A DNA stretch of 64,000 bases from Flavobacterium lacustre (GCF_027474525.2 NZ_CP114882.2:1178001-1242000); one strand, 5' to 3'; positions 1 to 8,809 are shown, counted from the stretch's first letter. Numbers and translations are program-made. Notes: generated by a model not told the origin, from the sequence alone.

Positions 1-124
1 AGAAATGAACTGCCTGATTTCCTCCGTATAATACGCAAGGAACCAATCCAGCATTACGTAAGGCTTTAGTCGCAACTTTACCCACGCTTTCTCTTTCTGA
101 TCCTTTAATTGTAATCGATTTCAT
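1..124 (-). CDS. rplY: 50S ribosomal protein L25 / Ctc, N-terminal part (cut by window start)
   Basis: The reverse complement reads from an ATG at 122-124 and runs off the window edge: [20 protein letters not shown], then a segment ending in VLYGG. This matches the N-terminus of the bacterial L25/general stress protein Ctc family, which binds 5S rRNA in the large ribosomal subunit. Only about 41 residues are visible, so the C-terminal extension typical of the Ctc form cannot be judged. It lies directly downstream of prs on the same strand (89 bp gap), the usual prs-rplY order in Flavobacteria, and is probably co-transcribed with it. Confidence 0.85.
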   Translation of the reverse strand, partial: MKSITIKGSERESVGKVATKALRNAGLVPCVLYGGNQAVHF

Positions 125-213
125 TGTAAAAAAATATAGTTATTAATAATATTACTTGTTTGGCTTTTAGCATTTGGCTATCGGCATGACTTTATAATTT
201 TAAGACTTAAGTC

Positions 214-1155
214 TTACATTATAAACTTTCCACTAATGGAATTGTTGTGGTGCACCATGTGCATAACTTCGGCAAAAAGAGGCGCACAACTCAACACTCT
301 TATTTTATTCGATTTTTTCTTCAACGGAATAGAATCGGTAACGATCAATTCTAATAATTGAGATTTTTCTATTTTTTCGTAAGCATCTCCGGATAAGATG
401 GCGTGTGTACAAATTGCTCTTACGCTCAATGCTCCTTTTTCCATCATTAAATCGGCGGCTTTCGCCAATGTGCCTCCGGTGTCAATCATATCATCCACCA
501 AAATTACATTTCTTCCTTTTACTTCACCAATTAATTCCATGGTGTCAATTACATTGGCTGCTTTTCTTTGTTTGTAGCAAATAACTACATCCGAAGATAA
601 AAATTTAGAATAGGCATATGCTCTTTTTGAACCTCCCATGTCTGGAGAAGCAATCGTCAAATTGTCTAAACCTAAACTTTCTACATAAGGTAAAAAGATA
701 GTTGAGGCAAAAAGATGATCTACTGGTTTTTCAAAGAAACCTTGTATTTGGTCTGCATGCAAATCCATTGTCATTACTCTTGTTGCACCCGCAGCATCCA
801 ATAGATTGGCTACTAATTTAGCTCCTATCGGAACTCTTGGTTTGTCTTTTCTGTCTTGTCTTGCCCAACCAAAGTAAGGAATTACAGCTGTTATATGTCT
901 TGCTGAAGCACGTTTTGCGGCATCAATCATTAATAACAATTCCATTAAATTGTCGGCACTTGGAAAAGTGGAACAAACAATAAAAACACGTAATCCTCTG
1001 ATAGACTCTTCGTAAGAAGGTTGAAATTCACCATCACTGTATTTAGAAGTGGTGATTTTACCCAATGGGATTCCGTATGCTTCTGCGATTTGTTCGGCTA
1101 GATATACACTTTGTGAACACGCAAAAATTTTAGCTTCTGGTTCTAGGTGTGACAT
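214..1155 (-). CDS. prs: ribose-phosphate pyrophosphokinase (PRPP synthetase)
   Basis: It makes phosphoribosyl pyrophosphate from ribose 5-phosphate and ATP in the cytoplasm, feeding purine, pyrimidine, histidine and NAD synthesis. The 313 residues match the usual length of class I enzymes. Visible signatures are the DLHADQIQGFF segment at about 131-141 and the PRPP-binding loop VDDMIDTGGTL at about 220-230. The ATG at 1155 fits the family N-terminus. A 120-nt leader separates it from a candidate -7 box at 1276-1283. rplY follows, so a prs-rplY transcript is likely. Confidence 0.96.
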   Translation of the reverse strand: MSHLEPEAKIFACSQSVYLAEQIAEAYGIPLGKITTSKYSDGEFQPSYEESIRGLRVFIVCSTFPSADNLMELLLMIDAAKRASARHITAVIPYFGWARQDRKDKPRVPIGAKLVANLLDAAGATRVMTMDLHADQIQGFFEKPVDHLFASTIFLPYVESLGLDNLTIASPDMGGSKRAYAYSKFLSSDVVICYKQRKAANVIDTMELIGEVKGRNVILVDDMIDTGGTLAKAADLMMEKGALSVRAICTHAILSGDAYEKIEKSQLLELIVTDSIPLKKKSNKIRVLSCAPLFAEVMHMVHHNNSISGKFIM

Positions 1156-1275
1156 TTAATTTGTTGTTTTTATTCCGCTGCGCTACTTACAGTTTGACTT
1201 TGTTGTTCGAATAAAGCCTTGTGTTTGTATTAGCCTCGGGTGTAGTTAGTTAGTGTGTTCCGTTTTACGGAGGTG

Positions 1276-1283
1276 CAAATTTA
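1276..1283 (-). promoter_or_regulatory. candidate -7 promoter element for prs
   Basis: On the minus strand this reads TAAATTTG, an exact match to the Bacteroidetes -7 consensus TAnnTTTG, and would give a leader of about 115 nt before prs. No well-spaced -33 TTG is obvious (the nearest TTG is only 11 bp away), so this is moderate evidence. Confidence 0.45.
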
Positions 1284-1327
1284 TAAAATTTATTCAACTC
1301 TGAAAGGAAAAATTTAAGTATTTTTAG

Positions 1328-1357
1328 TTGAACATTTAATATTATTTTTTACATTTG
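1328..1357 (+). promoter_or_regulatory. promoter of tRNA-Leu
   Basis: A TTG at 1328-1330 and TACATTTG at 1350-1357 are separated by 19 bp. This matches the Bacteroidetes -33 (TTTG/TTG) and -7 (TAnnTTTG) pattern. The -7 box ends about 90 bp before the mature tRNA 5' end. Confidence 0.6.
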
Positions 1358-1446
1358 CACCGTGTTAAAGGAATCGATGGTTGATTTATAAACAATCTCC
1401 TCTTTTATTGCGTTGAAATAACTGTTGTTATTTCATGTCTAGCTAA

Positions 1447-1526
1447 GCCCGGATGGCGGAATTGGTAGACGCGCTGGTCTCAAACACCTGTGGGAAACCG
1501 TGCCGGTTCGACTCCGGCTCCGGGTA
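1447..1526 (+). tRNA. tRNA-Leu (anticodon CAA)
   Basis: The acceptor stem GCCCGGA (1447-1453) pairs with TCCGGGT (1519-1525; one G-U), followed by discriminator A1526, the usual leucine identity base. The D-arm region reads TGGCGGAATTGGTAGACGC, typical of tRNA-Leu. The anticodon loop is CTCAAAC, giving anticodon CAA (codon UUG). A class II variable arm follows, and the T arm is GCCGG-TTCGACT-CCGGC. The 3' CCA is not encoded. The anticodon stem as drawn holds one T-T mismatch, so stem borders may shift by a base. Confidence 0.93.
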
Positions 1527-1527
1527 C

Positions 1528-1557
1528 AAAAACCGCTTCGAAAGAAGCGGTTTTTTT
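1528..1557 (+). terminator. rho-independent terminator after tRNA-Leu
   Basis: The stem CCGCTTC (1533-1539) pairs with GAAGCGG (1544-1550), extended by A-T pairs, has a 4-nt loop and is followed by seven T. It starts right after the tRNA 3' end. Confidence 0.9.
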
Positions 1558-1751
1558 GGTTTTAATCAGATACACATTAATGGTTAATTAGAAAAATACT
1601 CGTTAACCAAGGTTTATTTGGTTTGTTTTTACTCATTTTCATAGGGAGAAAAAGACCAGAAATAAAACAGTGTTTATAAAGAGGGATTATTGGAACTGGC
1701 CGCTTATTATTTAAAGCATATAAATGAATTGTAATATTGGTTGCGATTCCT

Positions 1752-2150
1752 TTATTTGATAAAAATCCATTTTTTATCACTGTTGAGTTTGAAAGAAGCA
1801 ATGAATTCTTTATTCCATTCTTCGGGAGATATTAGCGATAAAAAGGATACGTCATCATCACCTAAATACATGTGATACGTCTCGCCGATTACCGGTTCAA
1901 ACGAAAATTTAGCATTATATACGATTTCGTTCCATTTATATTCTTCCATCAATTTTTGATATTCTGCTTTAAGTTCATTGAACTTATTCTCAAATTCTTT
2001 GTTTACGTTGTGAATTCCTCTAGTTTTCCACGCTACTATATTATCTGTTTTTATGACAGGTGCTCCCACATTAGTAGCATAAGGTAATACGCTTGAATTA
2101 TACCCTTTTTGTTCTGAATATACTACGTTATCTGGTTTTTTCTTTTCCAT
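1752..2150 (-). CDS. DUF2452 family protein
   Basis: This is a small cytoplasmic protein of 132 residues with no signal peptide or membrane segment. The sequence pattern (KKPDNVVYSEQ, then LPYATNVGAPVIKT, VAWKTRGI, and a C-terminal block with FSFEPVIGETYHMYL) fits the DUF2452 family known from Bacteroidetes and other bacteria. Its function is unknown. A short charged helix (about 52-70, FENKFNELKAEYQKLMEEYK) separates the N-terminal motif from the C-terminal beta-rich part. A -7-like box TAGCTTTG (minus strand, 2231-2238) lies 80 bp upstream. It appears to be a single-gene unit. Confidence 0.8.
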   Translation of the reverse strand: MEKKKPDNVVYSEQKGYNSSVLPYATNVGAPVIKTDNIVAWKTRGIHNVNKEFENKFNELKAEYQKLMEEYKWNEIVYNAKFSFEPVIGETYHMYLGDDDVSFLSLISPEEWNKEFIASFKLNSDKKWIFIK

Positions 2151-2323
2151 GGATTGGTTGTTAAGATACTTAGATCATGTTTTTTGGTTAGAATCTAAAA
2201 GTGTATTTCCTATTTTGTGAAACAGTTTGTCAAAGCTACAATAAATATTATTTTAAACCATCAGTGTTCTGCAAAAGAGGTGGAATTCGGCTAACTTTTG
2301 GATAAATACATAAGTATTTTTTT

Positions 2324-2374
2324 AAAAAAACAGACCCAAAAAAAGGTTCAAAAAGAAGCATTTTTCGGGTCTGT
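2324..2374 (-). terminator. terminator of the kinase/response-regulator operon
   Basis: ACAGACCC (2330-2337) pairs with GGGTCTGT (2367-2374). Read on the minus strand, the hairpin is followed by a run of T (complement of the A run at 2324-2330), 30 bp after the response regulator stop codon. Confidence 0.75.
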
Positions 2375-2404
2375 ATTAGTTCCTTTTTATCGGATTAAAT
2401 TTTT

Positions 2405-2800
2405 TTAGGAATTTTCGGCAATCATCATAATATCCTTTACGTTAACCGGTTTAGAGATAAACGCAAAAACATCATTAAATTCTTTTGACTTGTTTTTATC
2501 TTCTATAGCGATAGAAGAGCTTACAATATAGATAATCACTTTTTTGTCGATTTGCGATTTTATGGTTTTTATTTCTTCCATAAATTCCCATCCGTCCATT
2601 ACCGGCATGTTGATGTCCAGTAGAATAATATCAGGAATCAGTTCTGTTTTTCCTATTATTTTATGCAAGGCACTTACTGCTTCTTTTCCGTTTTTGAAGG
2701 AAGAAAATGCCGAAAACATTTCGGATTTTTGAATGATTTTATGAATGATGACTTGGTAAATAGCATCGTCATCAACAACCCATATTATTTTTTTGCTCAT
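2405..2800 (-). CDS. single-domain response regulator (CheY-like receiver)
   Basis: It is 131 residues, one receiver domain and no output domain. Visible are the acidic cluster D10-D11-D12, the phospho-acceptor D62 in LLDINMPVMDG, S94-S96 and the conserved K117 before P118. It overlaps the upstream histidine kinase by 4 bp (ATGA), so the two are translationally coupled and very probably partners. Such orphan-output regulators act through protein contacts or phosphorelay; the target is not visible here. Family assignment is certain, the signal is unknown. Confidence 0.93.
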   Translation of the reverse strand: MSKKIIWVVDDDAIYQVIIHKIIQKSEMFSAFSSFKNGKEAVSALHKIIGKTELIPDIILLDINMPVMDGWEFMEEIKTIKSQIDKKVIIYIVSSSIAIEDKNKSKEFNDVFAFISKPVNVKDIMMIAENS

Positions 2801-5634
2801 TTTATATAAATTTTAAAAGTTGTTCCAATTGTAGGTTCGCTCGCCACGGTAATACTTCCGCCCATAGCCTCAATTTGATTTCGGGTGATAAATAGTCCAA
2901 TCCCTTTTGAATCGACATTAGAGCTGAAGGTTTTGTACATCCCAAAAATTTTATCCCCATTTTTAATCAAATCAATTCCAATTCCGTTATCGCTAACTTC
3001 TAATGCATTCTGGTTGTTTTCTTCTATCCATTTTAGGGTGATGATTGGTTTCCTGTCGGAATGTCGGTATCGGATAGCATTTGAAATTAAATTATACAAA
3101 ACACTTTGTAAGTAGGCCGGATTATAATTCACCATTAAATCATCCGGAATATCATTTATAATAGACGTTTGACTTAATTGTATTTGTTCAGAAAGGATAG
3201 CTTTTACAGTATCTATATATTGATTCAAACGCAACGGTTTAGTCACTAAATTGATATTTGTATTTATGTTTATTACGTCATTCAAATGATCCATAGTTTC
3301 ATCAAGTGAATTGGACACGGTTTTTAACAAGTTCATCATTTCATGGCGTTCCTCTTCTGTTTCTTCGGTCTCGACCAGAGAAACAATAGACTTTATATTG
3401 CTGGTATGGGAGCGGAGGTTGTGGGAAACAATATAGGAAAAATTTAATAATCTTTTGTTTTGTTCTTTCACTAAGTATAAAGAGCTGTTCAGGTCTTCCT
3501 CTGCCTCTTTCATATTGGTGATATCAATCATTATTCCGCGTAGACCTATTATTTCTTTGTTTTTCAGCACCACATTTACAATGTCTCGTATCCAAATGGT
3601 TTTCTCATTTTTAGTAATCATTCGGTATTCAATAACGCGACTTTGTTTTTTTCTGTCGGAACAACTACTGAACTCAATTACCCAATCCTTGTCTTCAGGA
3701 TGAATTTTACTCTCCCAAAAAAAAGGTATTTCAACATACTCTTTTACAGAATAGCCCAATATTTCAACTACTTTTGTACTTACAAAAGTTACTTTTTCTG
3801 ATTTAAAATCATACTCCCATACAATACCATCAATTGTATTGATGATGGATTTGATTTTTTCCTGAGACTCCAGAATGATATTTTCGGAAGTTTTGCGCTC
3901 GGTGATATCTTCGGTAGAAAGGATGACTCTTTCATAGGTTTCTTCGTATCCTTTGATGACATTCCATCTCAAATGAATGTCTCTTAATTCACCATCTTTA
4001 TTTTTTATTCGGGAATCAATTTTAAATTTTTGTACGTTCTGACTAATAGCAACCAACTGTCTTTTGATGTCATCAATAGCACTTACATCAACTAATTCGT
4101 TTAGGTTGGTGATTAATTCTTCCTTGGTTTTTACTTTATGAAGTTTCAGGCATTCGTAATTAACATTGATTATTTTTACTAACGAAATGCAATTGACGAC
4201 TTCTTCGGGATGCGCATTGAAATAGGAATAAACCAATTCTGGATCTTTATTCATCAAATCCAATTCGGCAAGACGATTTTTTACTTCAGAGAAATCCTCT
4301 TCCCATAATGGAACCAGCGAATTTTCAAAAAGGGATTTAAATTGTATCTCGCTTTTTTGTATTAAGGACTGTGATTGTTTATTTAAAGTGATGTCTTTTA
4401 TAAAAGCAATGTAGGAACTTGGTTTTTTATCAGATTCCCATAATGGAGATACGTTGATACTCACCCAGATGATACTGCCGGATTTTGTTATGTATCGTTT
4501 TTCATCCTTGTATTCTTTTATTGCTCCATTCTTAAGCTTTCTAAAATTTTCAAAACAGGCTGCCACATCATCCGGATGAGTAAAAAAAGCAAGATTTTTT
4601 CCTGTAACTTCCTCTATGGTGTACCCGAGCATTTCACAGTATTTAGTATTCACCTCAAGAAAATCTCCGGTATCCGCCTCCACAATAATAAATCCAATCG
4701 TGGCTTGCTCAAAAAATGCTTTAAATTTCATTTTTTTATTAGAAATATCCGTTAACTGCGCATCGACCAAAAGCTCTAATGCTTGTGGTTTTTTCAATAG
4801 TTTGACGGACAAAAACCCAATAATTAAAGATAAAACAAACCCAATAATTAAGGTCAAATAAGTCAGAGGATAGATTCCATAAGGTTGTTTTGCAATCAAA
4901 TAAAGTTTCCATTCACTATTAGGCATCGTGTAGGTAACATAATTATCTTTTCCTAGGTTTATTTTATAGGGCATAAAAAAACGTTCCTCTTGTGTAAAAG
5001 GATTTTTTGTAGAAAATTGGAAATGATATTTATCGTGGTTTACATGGGCTATTTTTGCCGATTTCAATAAAGTTTCAAATTTAACAACCAACGAAATAAA
5101 ACCCCAAAAGGTATCTTGTTTGTAAACGGGTTGTCTAATAATAATTCCGACACCACCTTGTTTTAAATTGAATGGTCCGTCAAAATGAATGTTTTTGTTT
5201 TTAGTATTAATAAAGTCGTATCCTTTAAGATAAGTAGATTTCAAAAGGTTTAAAGACAAAGCTTTTTCATTACCTTCCAGTGGATAGATGTATTTAATAA
5301 TGCCTTCAGGCGCTAATTGAACAGAATTAATAATAGGATTTTCATCTATAATTTCTTTGCTTATAGATTCAAAATTTTCTGGAACACCCTTATCGTTAAT
5401 GATCAGGCCCAGCTCAAAAGTAGACATATAAGAATCCCGCAGTGATTTTTCAAAATTTTGATGAATGTCTTTTAAAACCACATTCATTTTATTTTCTTCG
5501 CTTTCTGCCAAAACACGTTGTCGGGTGATACTAACAAAAATAGTCCCACAGATGCATAACAAAAAAATTAAAAGCCCTAAAATAGTTGGTCTATTGCTAA
5601 ACCATTTGATAAAAGTCACCCATTTTTCTTTCAT
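2797..5634 (-). CDS. CHASE-PAS multi-domain sensor histidine kinase
   Basis: This is a membrane-bound sensor kinase of 945 residues from the chosen start. In order: an N-terminal membrane helix, an extracytoplasmic CHASE-type domain (about 40-230), a second membrane segment (LTLIIGFVLSLIIGFLSV), three PAS regions ending in the typical DIT segments, a phospho-acceptor region with SHNLRSH, and a HATPase domain with N box (LISNAIRYRH), G1 (DNGIGID) and G2 (GIGLF). A longer reading from the ATG at 5679 is possible. I prefer 5634 because a TAnnTTTG box at 5677-5684 would put transcription start downstream of the 5679 ATG. It is coupled to the receiver gene that follows. The ligand is unknown, and the closeness to a GH97 glycosidase is only suggestive. 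Confidence 0.9.
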   Translation of the reverse strand: MKEKWVTFIKWFSNRPTILGLLIFLLCICGTIFVSITRQRVLAESEENKMNVVLKDIHQNFEKSLRDSYMSTFELGLIINDKGVPENFESISKEIIDENPIINSVQLAPEGIIKYIYPLEGNEKALSLNLLKSTYLKGYDFINTKNKNIHFDGPFNLKQGGVGIIIRQPVYKQDTFWGFISLVVKFETLLKSAKIAHVNHDKYHFQFSTKNPFTQEERFFMPYKINLGKDNYVTYTMPNSEWKLYLIAKQPYGIYPLTYLTLIIGFVLSLIIGFLSVKLLKKPQALELLVDAQLTDISNKKMKFKAFFEQATIGFIIVEADTGDFLEVNTKYCEMLGYTIEEVTGKNLAFFTHPDDVAACFENFRKLKNGAIKEYKDEKRYITKSGSIIWVSINVSPLWESDKKPSSYIAFIKDITLNKQSQSLIQKSEIQFKSLFENSLVPLWEEDFSEVKNRLAELDLMNKDPELVYSYFNAHPEEVVNCISLVKIINVNYECLKLHKVKTKEELITNLNELVDVSAIDDIKRQLVAISQNVQKFKIDSRIKNKDGELRDIHLRWNVIKGYEETYERVILSTEDITERKTSENIILESQEKIKSIINTIDGIVWEYDFKSEKVTFVSTKVVEILGYSVKEYVEIPFFWESKIHPEDKDWVIEFSSCSDRKKQSRVIEYRMITKNEKTIWIRDIVNVVLKNKEIIGLRGIMIDITNMKEAEEDLNSSLYLVKEQNKRLLNFSYIVSHNLRSHTSNIKSIVSLVETEETEEERHEMMNLLKTVSNSLDETMDHLNDVININTNINLVTKPLRLNQYIDTVKAILSEQIQLSQTSIINDIPDDLMVNYNPAYLQSVLYNLISNAIRYRHSDRKPIITLKWIEENNQNALEVSDNGIGIDLIKNGDKIFGMYKTFSSNVDSKGIGLFITRNQIEAMGGSITVASEPTIGTTFKIYIK

Positions 5635-5676
5635 TACAGCGTGTAGTATTTGGCTTTTAAAATTAAATTTTATCAA

Positions 5677-5684
5677 CAAATCTA
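5677..5684 (-). promoter_or_regulatory. candidate -7 element of the histidine kinase operon
   Basis: The minus strand reads TAGATTTG, matching TAnnTTTG. It overlaps the upstream ATG at 5679, arguing that translation starts at the next in-frame ATG (5634), about 40 nt downstream. No clear -33 element. Confidence 0.5.
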
Positions 5685-5858
5685 CTATTTTACAGCTTTT
5701 AAACCCTTTTAATACGGTTAACTCAAAATTTTTGATTACTTGCTTAAAATCAAACCGTATTAATTAGAATGCAAACCATTTTTTTGAGAATTATCCAAAA
5801 ATAAGAAGCCACTCTTTTCTTTCGGTTTTTAAATAATTTAATCTCTTTATTTTTTTTG

Positions 5859-5866
5859 TAAGTTTG
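5859..5866 (+). promoter_or_regulatory. -7 promoter element of the GH97 gene
   Basis: TAAGTTTG matches TAnnTTTG exactly and is followed without a gap by the 21-bp operator at 5867-5887. Transcription would start within the operator, leaving a leader of only about 15-20 nt. Confidence 0.6.
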
Positions 5867-5887
5867 TAAGTGTAAACAAAACACTTA
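5867..5887 (+). promoter_or_regulatory. AraR-like operator upstream of GH97
   Basis: Perfect palindromic arms TAAGTGT (5867-5873) and ACACTTA (5881-5887) with spacer AAACAAA. It is the same site as at araB (18143-18163). It sits between the -7 box and the start codon (3 bp before ATG), a position expected to block transcription when bound. Confidence 0.7.
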
Positions 5888-5890
5888 AAT

Positions 5891-7810
5891 ATGAAAAGAG
5901 TATTTCTTATAGCAATATTGTGGTTGACTTTAACTTCATTTGCCGAAAAAAAAGTAGATTATATATTTGTAAATACAGATAAAACGATACAAATAACCTT
6001 TCGTTTAGATACCAATAAAAGTCCGTATTATACCGTTCGCTATCATAATAAAACAGTCATCAATGCTTCTAATTTAGGAATTATAAGAGAAGATGGAAAT
6101 TTCCATACCAATTTAAAAATAGTAAGTGTTTCAAAACCCAGGCCAATAAAACAAACCTATTCCATGCTTCAGGGTAAACAAAAAAACATCGCGTATTCCG
6201 CAAATCAATACACGGTGAGTTTAAAAAACAGTCAGGGAAAATCCATGAACATCATTTTTCAATTGTCTGATGACGGGATAGGATTACGATACCATTTTCC
6301 GGAAACTACTACCGACATCAAAAAAATCATCGAAGAAAAAACTACCTATAATTTTGATGCTTCCACAAAAGCCTGGTTACAACCCATGTCTAAAGCAAAA
6401 ACAGGCTGGGCACAAACCAATCCCTCTTACGAAGAGCATTACGCCATGGATATTCCGGTAGATACAAAACCGGCTATTGGCGAAGGTTGGGTTTATCCTG
6501 CCTTGTTCAACGCCCATGATACCTGGGTTTTAGTATCCGAAGTAGGCATACCGGCAAATTACTGCGGTAGCCGCCTAGTTTATAACGACAATGCAAAAGC
6601 CCTGCAGGTGACCTTCCCTCAAAAAGAAGAAATCTTCCCGGGTGGCGCACTCAATCCAGAGTCGGTTTTGCCATGGTACACCCCGTGGCGCATCATTACC
6701 CTGGGTTCCCTCAAAACCATTACCGAAAGCACCTTAGGAACAGACTTAGCCGATCCTTCAACACTCACAGACACTTCATTCATCAAAAGCGGAATCGCCT
6801 CTTGGAGTTGGGTTCTGCTCAAAGACAATTCAGTAAACTACGAAACAACAGTTCAATTTATCGATTATGCAGCAGCTATGAATTGGCCGTATTGCTTGAT
6901 CGATGCCGATTGGGATACCCGAATTGGAGACGAAAAAATGAAAGCTTTAGCCACTTACGCCAAAGACAAAAACGTAAAACTACTCGTTTGGTACAATTCA
7001 TCAGGCACTTGGAACGACACCGAGTTCCATCCAAAAAGCAAATTACTCACCCATCCTGACAGACAGCGCGAGTTTACACGACTCAAAGAAATGGGTATAG
7101 CCGGAATCAAAGTCGATTTCTTTGGTGGCGACGGACAATCCATGATTGCTTATTACCACGATTTGCTCGCAGATGCCGCCGCTCAGCAATTACTCATCAA
7201 TTTTCACGGCGCCACATTACCCAGAGGTTGGCAGCGCACCTATCCGCATTTACTCACCACAGAAGCCATCAGAGGCGAGGAGTTTATCACCTTTGGGCAA
7301 CACGATGCCAATATGCAACCCACACATTGCGCCATGCTCCCTTTTGCCCGAAATGTATTTGACCCTATGGATTTCACGCCCATGGTCTTAGATTCCATCC
7401 CCAACATCACCCGCAAAACCACACCCGCATTCGAGTTAGCATTACCCGTTTTATTCCTCTCCGGCATTCAGCACCTGGCCGAAACACCAGACGGAATGGC
7501 AAAAATGCCCGCTTATGTAATCAACTATCTAAAAGACATTCCAACCAATTGGGACGAATCTAAATTCATAGCCGGCTATCCCGGAAAATACGCCGTCATG
7601 GCCCGCAAAAAAGACAATATCTGGCACATTGTAGGAATCAATGCAGAAAACACCACCAAAGAAATCGAAATCGATTTGTCTTTCGTAACCAATGCTGCCG
7701 GTTTCAGCATCTCCGAAAACCAATCCGGATTCCAGCAACTTCCCGTATCAAAAAACACTACACTAAAACTGATAATGAAACCTCACGGAGGCTTTGTAGT
7801 CAAAATATAG
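5891..7810 (+). CDS. glycoside hydrolase family 97 (alpha-galactosidase / beta-L-arabinopyranosidase type)
   Basis: This is a secreted, probably periplasmic, exo-glycosidase of 639 residues with an N-terminal signal peptide (about 1-18, ending TSFA). GH97 architecture is visible: an N-terminal beta-sandwich, a TIM barrel and a C-terminal beta domain. The likely nucleophile is D409 in GIKVDFFGGDGQ and the likely acid/base is E458 in LLTTEAIRGEE; an Asp nucleophile points to the retaining branch of the family rather than the inverting SusB branch. That branch includes alpha-galactosidases and, in Bacteroides, a bifunctional beta-L-arabinopyranosidase. The arabinose-type operator just before the start favours an arabinose-linked substrate (inference). 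It stands alone, divergent from the kinase. SusB-like alpha-glucosidase is the alternative. Confidence 0.88.
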   Translation: MKRVFLIAILWLTLTSFAEKKVDYIFVNTDKTIQITFRLDTNKSPYYTVRYHNKTVINASNLGIIREDGNFHTNLKIVSVSKPRPIKQTYSMLQGKQKNIAYSANQYTVSLKNSQGKSMNIIFQLSDDGIGLRYHFPETTTDIKKIIEEKTTYNFDASTKAWLQPMSKAKTGWAQTNPSYEEHYAMDIPVDTKPAIGEGWVYPALFNAHDTWVLVSEVGIPANYCGSRLVYNDNAKALQVTFPQKEEIFPGGALNPESVLPWYTPWRIITLGSLKTITESTLGTDLADPSTLTDTSFIKSGIASWSWVLLKDNSVNYETTVQFIDYAAAMNWPYCLIDADWDTRIGDEKMKALATYAKDKNVKLLVWYNSSGTWNDTEFHPKSKLLTHPDRQREFTRLKEMGIAGIKVDFFGGDGQSMIAYYHDLLADAAAQQLLINFHGATLPRGWQRTYPHLLTTEAIRGEEFITFGQHDANMQPTHCAMLPFARNVFDPMDFTPMVLDSIPNITRKTTPAFELALPVLFLSGIQHLAETPDGMAKMPAYVINYLKDIPTNWDESKFIAGYPGKYAVMARKKDNIWHIVGINAENTTKEIEIDLSFVTNAAGFSISENQSGFQQLPVSKNTTLKLIMKPHGGFVVKI

Positions 7811-7820
7811 TTTCTTTAGG

Positions 7821-7923
7821 AGCTCTTTCCCGCTTTACACTGCAATCTTTTTTGTAATCCTCCCCGTGCAAAAACCCGGTACGGATTACAAAAAAGGATT
7901 TCCGTTGCAATCGGGGCTAGGGA
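7821..7923 (+). repeat. dispersed hairpin repeat, copy 1 (Flavobacteria-type, possibly Flavo-1 RNA-like)
   Basis: Conserved flanks surround a variable stem. A 5' flank ending TGCAATC is followed by a perfect 14-bp stem (7847-7860 with 7883-7896), then AGGATTTCCGTTGCAATC and GGGGCTAGGG. A second copy with the same flanks but a different stem lies at 58858-58927. Conserved edges with a compensated stem indicate a structured element. I recall such elements as abundant in Flavobacterium genomes; the link to the Flavo-1 RNA motif is a guess. Confidence 0.6.
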
Positions 7924-8108
7924 ATCCTGCATTTTGAGCACCTTTATTTTTTATCCAGATTTCAAGCAGTCAATCACCAGAGGCGTTAATGCTCACCGCT
8001 TACAACCAATGAAAAAATCTTTTCGATTATTTGTAAGAAAATTTTAATACATTTGAGAAGAGATAAAATCTGACGGTTATCAGACTAAGCGACCCAAATT
8101 AGGGAGGA

Positions 8109-8131
8109 TATGTCTGACTTTGTCAGACATA
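8109..8131 (+). repeat. short perfect palindrome
   Basis: TATGTCTGAC (8109-8118) and GTCAGACATA (8122-8131) form a 10-bp stem with a TTT loop. It has the same style (7-10 bp stem, 3-nt loop) as the CGAAGTC hairpins at 10691 and 11827. There is no T run, so it is not a classical terminator. The rest of 7924-8108 holds no gene that I can see. Confidence 0.6.
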
Positions 8132-8176
8132 TAAACGAGTTGGCAGTAATTGAATCCAAAAATTATCGATGAATTT

Positions 8177-8764
8177 ATGGAAAATGAAAATTTTGACATT
8201 GAAAATTCTCCTTTTCAAAGATTTCCAAAAATAATGGAAATAAATAGGGAACTACAAAAAGAAAGCGACAGAGGTTGTTGCTTAATAGCTTCTTCATTAT
8301 TAGACAATGAGTTGGAACAATTATTAAAATGTAAATTAATTGGCAGTAAAAAACATAAAGATGAATTATTCAACTTTAATGGATCAATTGGCACTTTCTC
8401 TTCTAAAATAAAACTTTCTTATTCACTTGGATTAATATGCAAAGAAGCATTTAGAGATTTAGAAATTATTAGAAAAATAAGAAACGAATTTGGTCACAGT
8501 TTTGAAGTTATTAGTTTTGATACAATTAAAATAAGTAACGAAATCTCAAAATTAAAAGGACAATATTATAAGTCAGAAATAAAAGGAAGTAATCGTCAAA
8601 TCTTTACAAATGCTTTTACAGGTATAATTGGACAAATATGGCTTTCAGAAGTTAAATTATCTAAATTTGTTGAATTGGAAACAAATGACAATTACACGGA
8701 AAAAGGAAAAGAAGAAAATTTAAAGTTCAACGAAAAATACATCAATTTCATTACAAAACAATAA
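8177..8764 (+). CDS. MltR-like (mannitol operon repressor family) protein
   Basis: A cytoplasmic protein of about 195 residues. The segment ESDRGCCLIASSLLDNELEQLL followed by GTFSSKIKLSYSLGLI and DLEIIRKIRNEFGHS is the hallmark of the MltR family, named after the E. coli mannitol repressor, whose members lack a classical DNA-binding domain. An in-frame TTG at 8150 could add nine residues; I prefer the ATG at 8177 because 8150 abuts the inverted repeat edge. Base composition is more AT-rich than the housekeeping genes, and there is no mannitol gene nearby, so a role in mannitol control is unlikely. It is probably accessory cargo. Confidence 0.7.
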   Translation: MENENFDIENSPFQRFPKIMEINRELQKESDRGCCLIASSLLDNELEQLLKCKLIGSKKHKDELFNFNGSIGTFSSKIKLSYSLGLICKEAFRDLEIIRKIRNEFGHSFEVISFDTIKISNEISKLKGQYYKSEIKGSNRQIFTNAFTGIIGQIWLSEVKLSKFVELETNDNYTEKGKEENLKFNEKYINFITKQ

Positions 8765-8809
8765 ATCACTACTGCAGAAACGAAAATTAAGCAATTTAAA
8801 CCATTAGAA

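Noticed and set aside
1577..1801. 74-residue minus-strand ORF beyond the DUF2452 gene
   Set aside because: It overlaps the 3' end of the DUF2452 gene in another frame, has no family pattern and no promoter; judged a chance ORF.
6619..7758. ORFs on the other strand or frame within the GH97 gene
   Set aside because: Shadows of a well-conserved glycosidase; no independent evidence.
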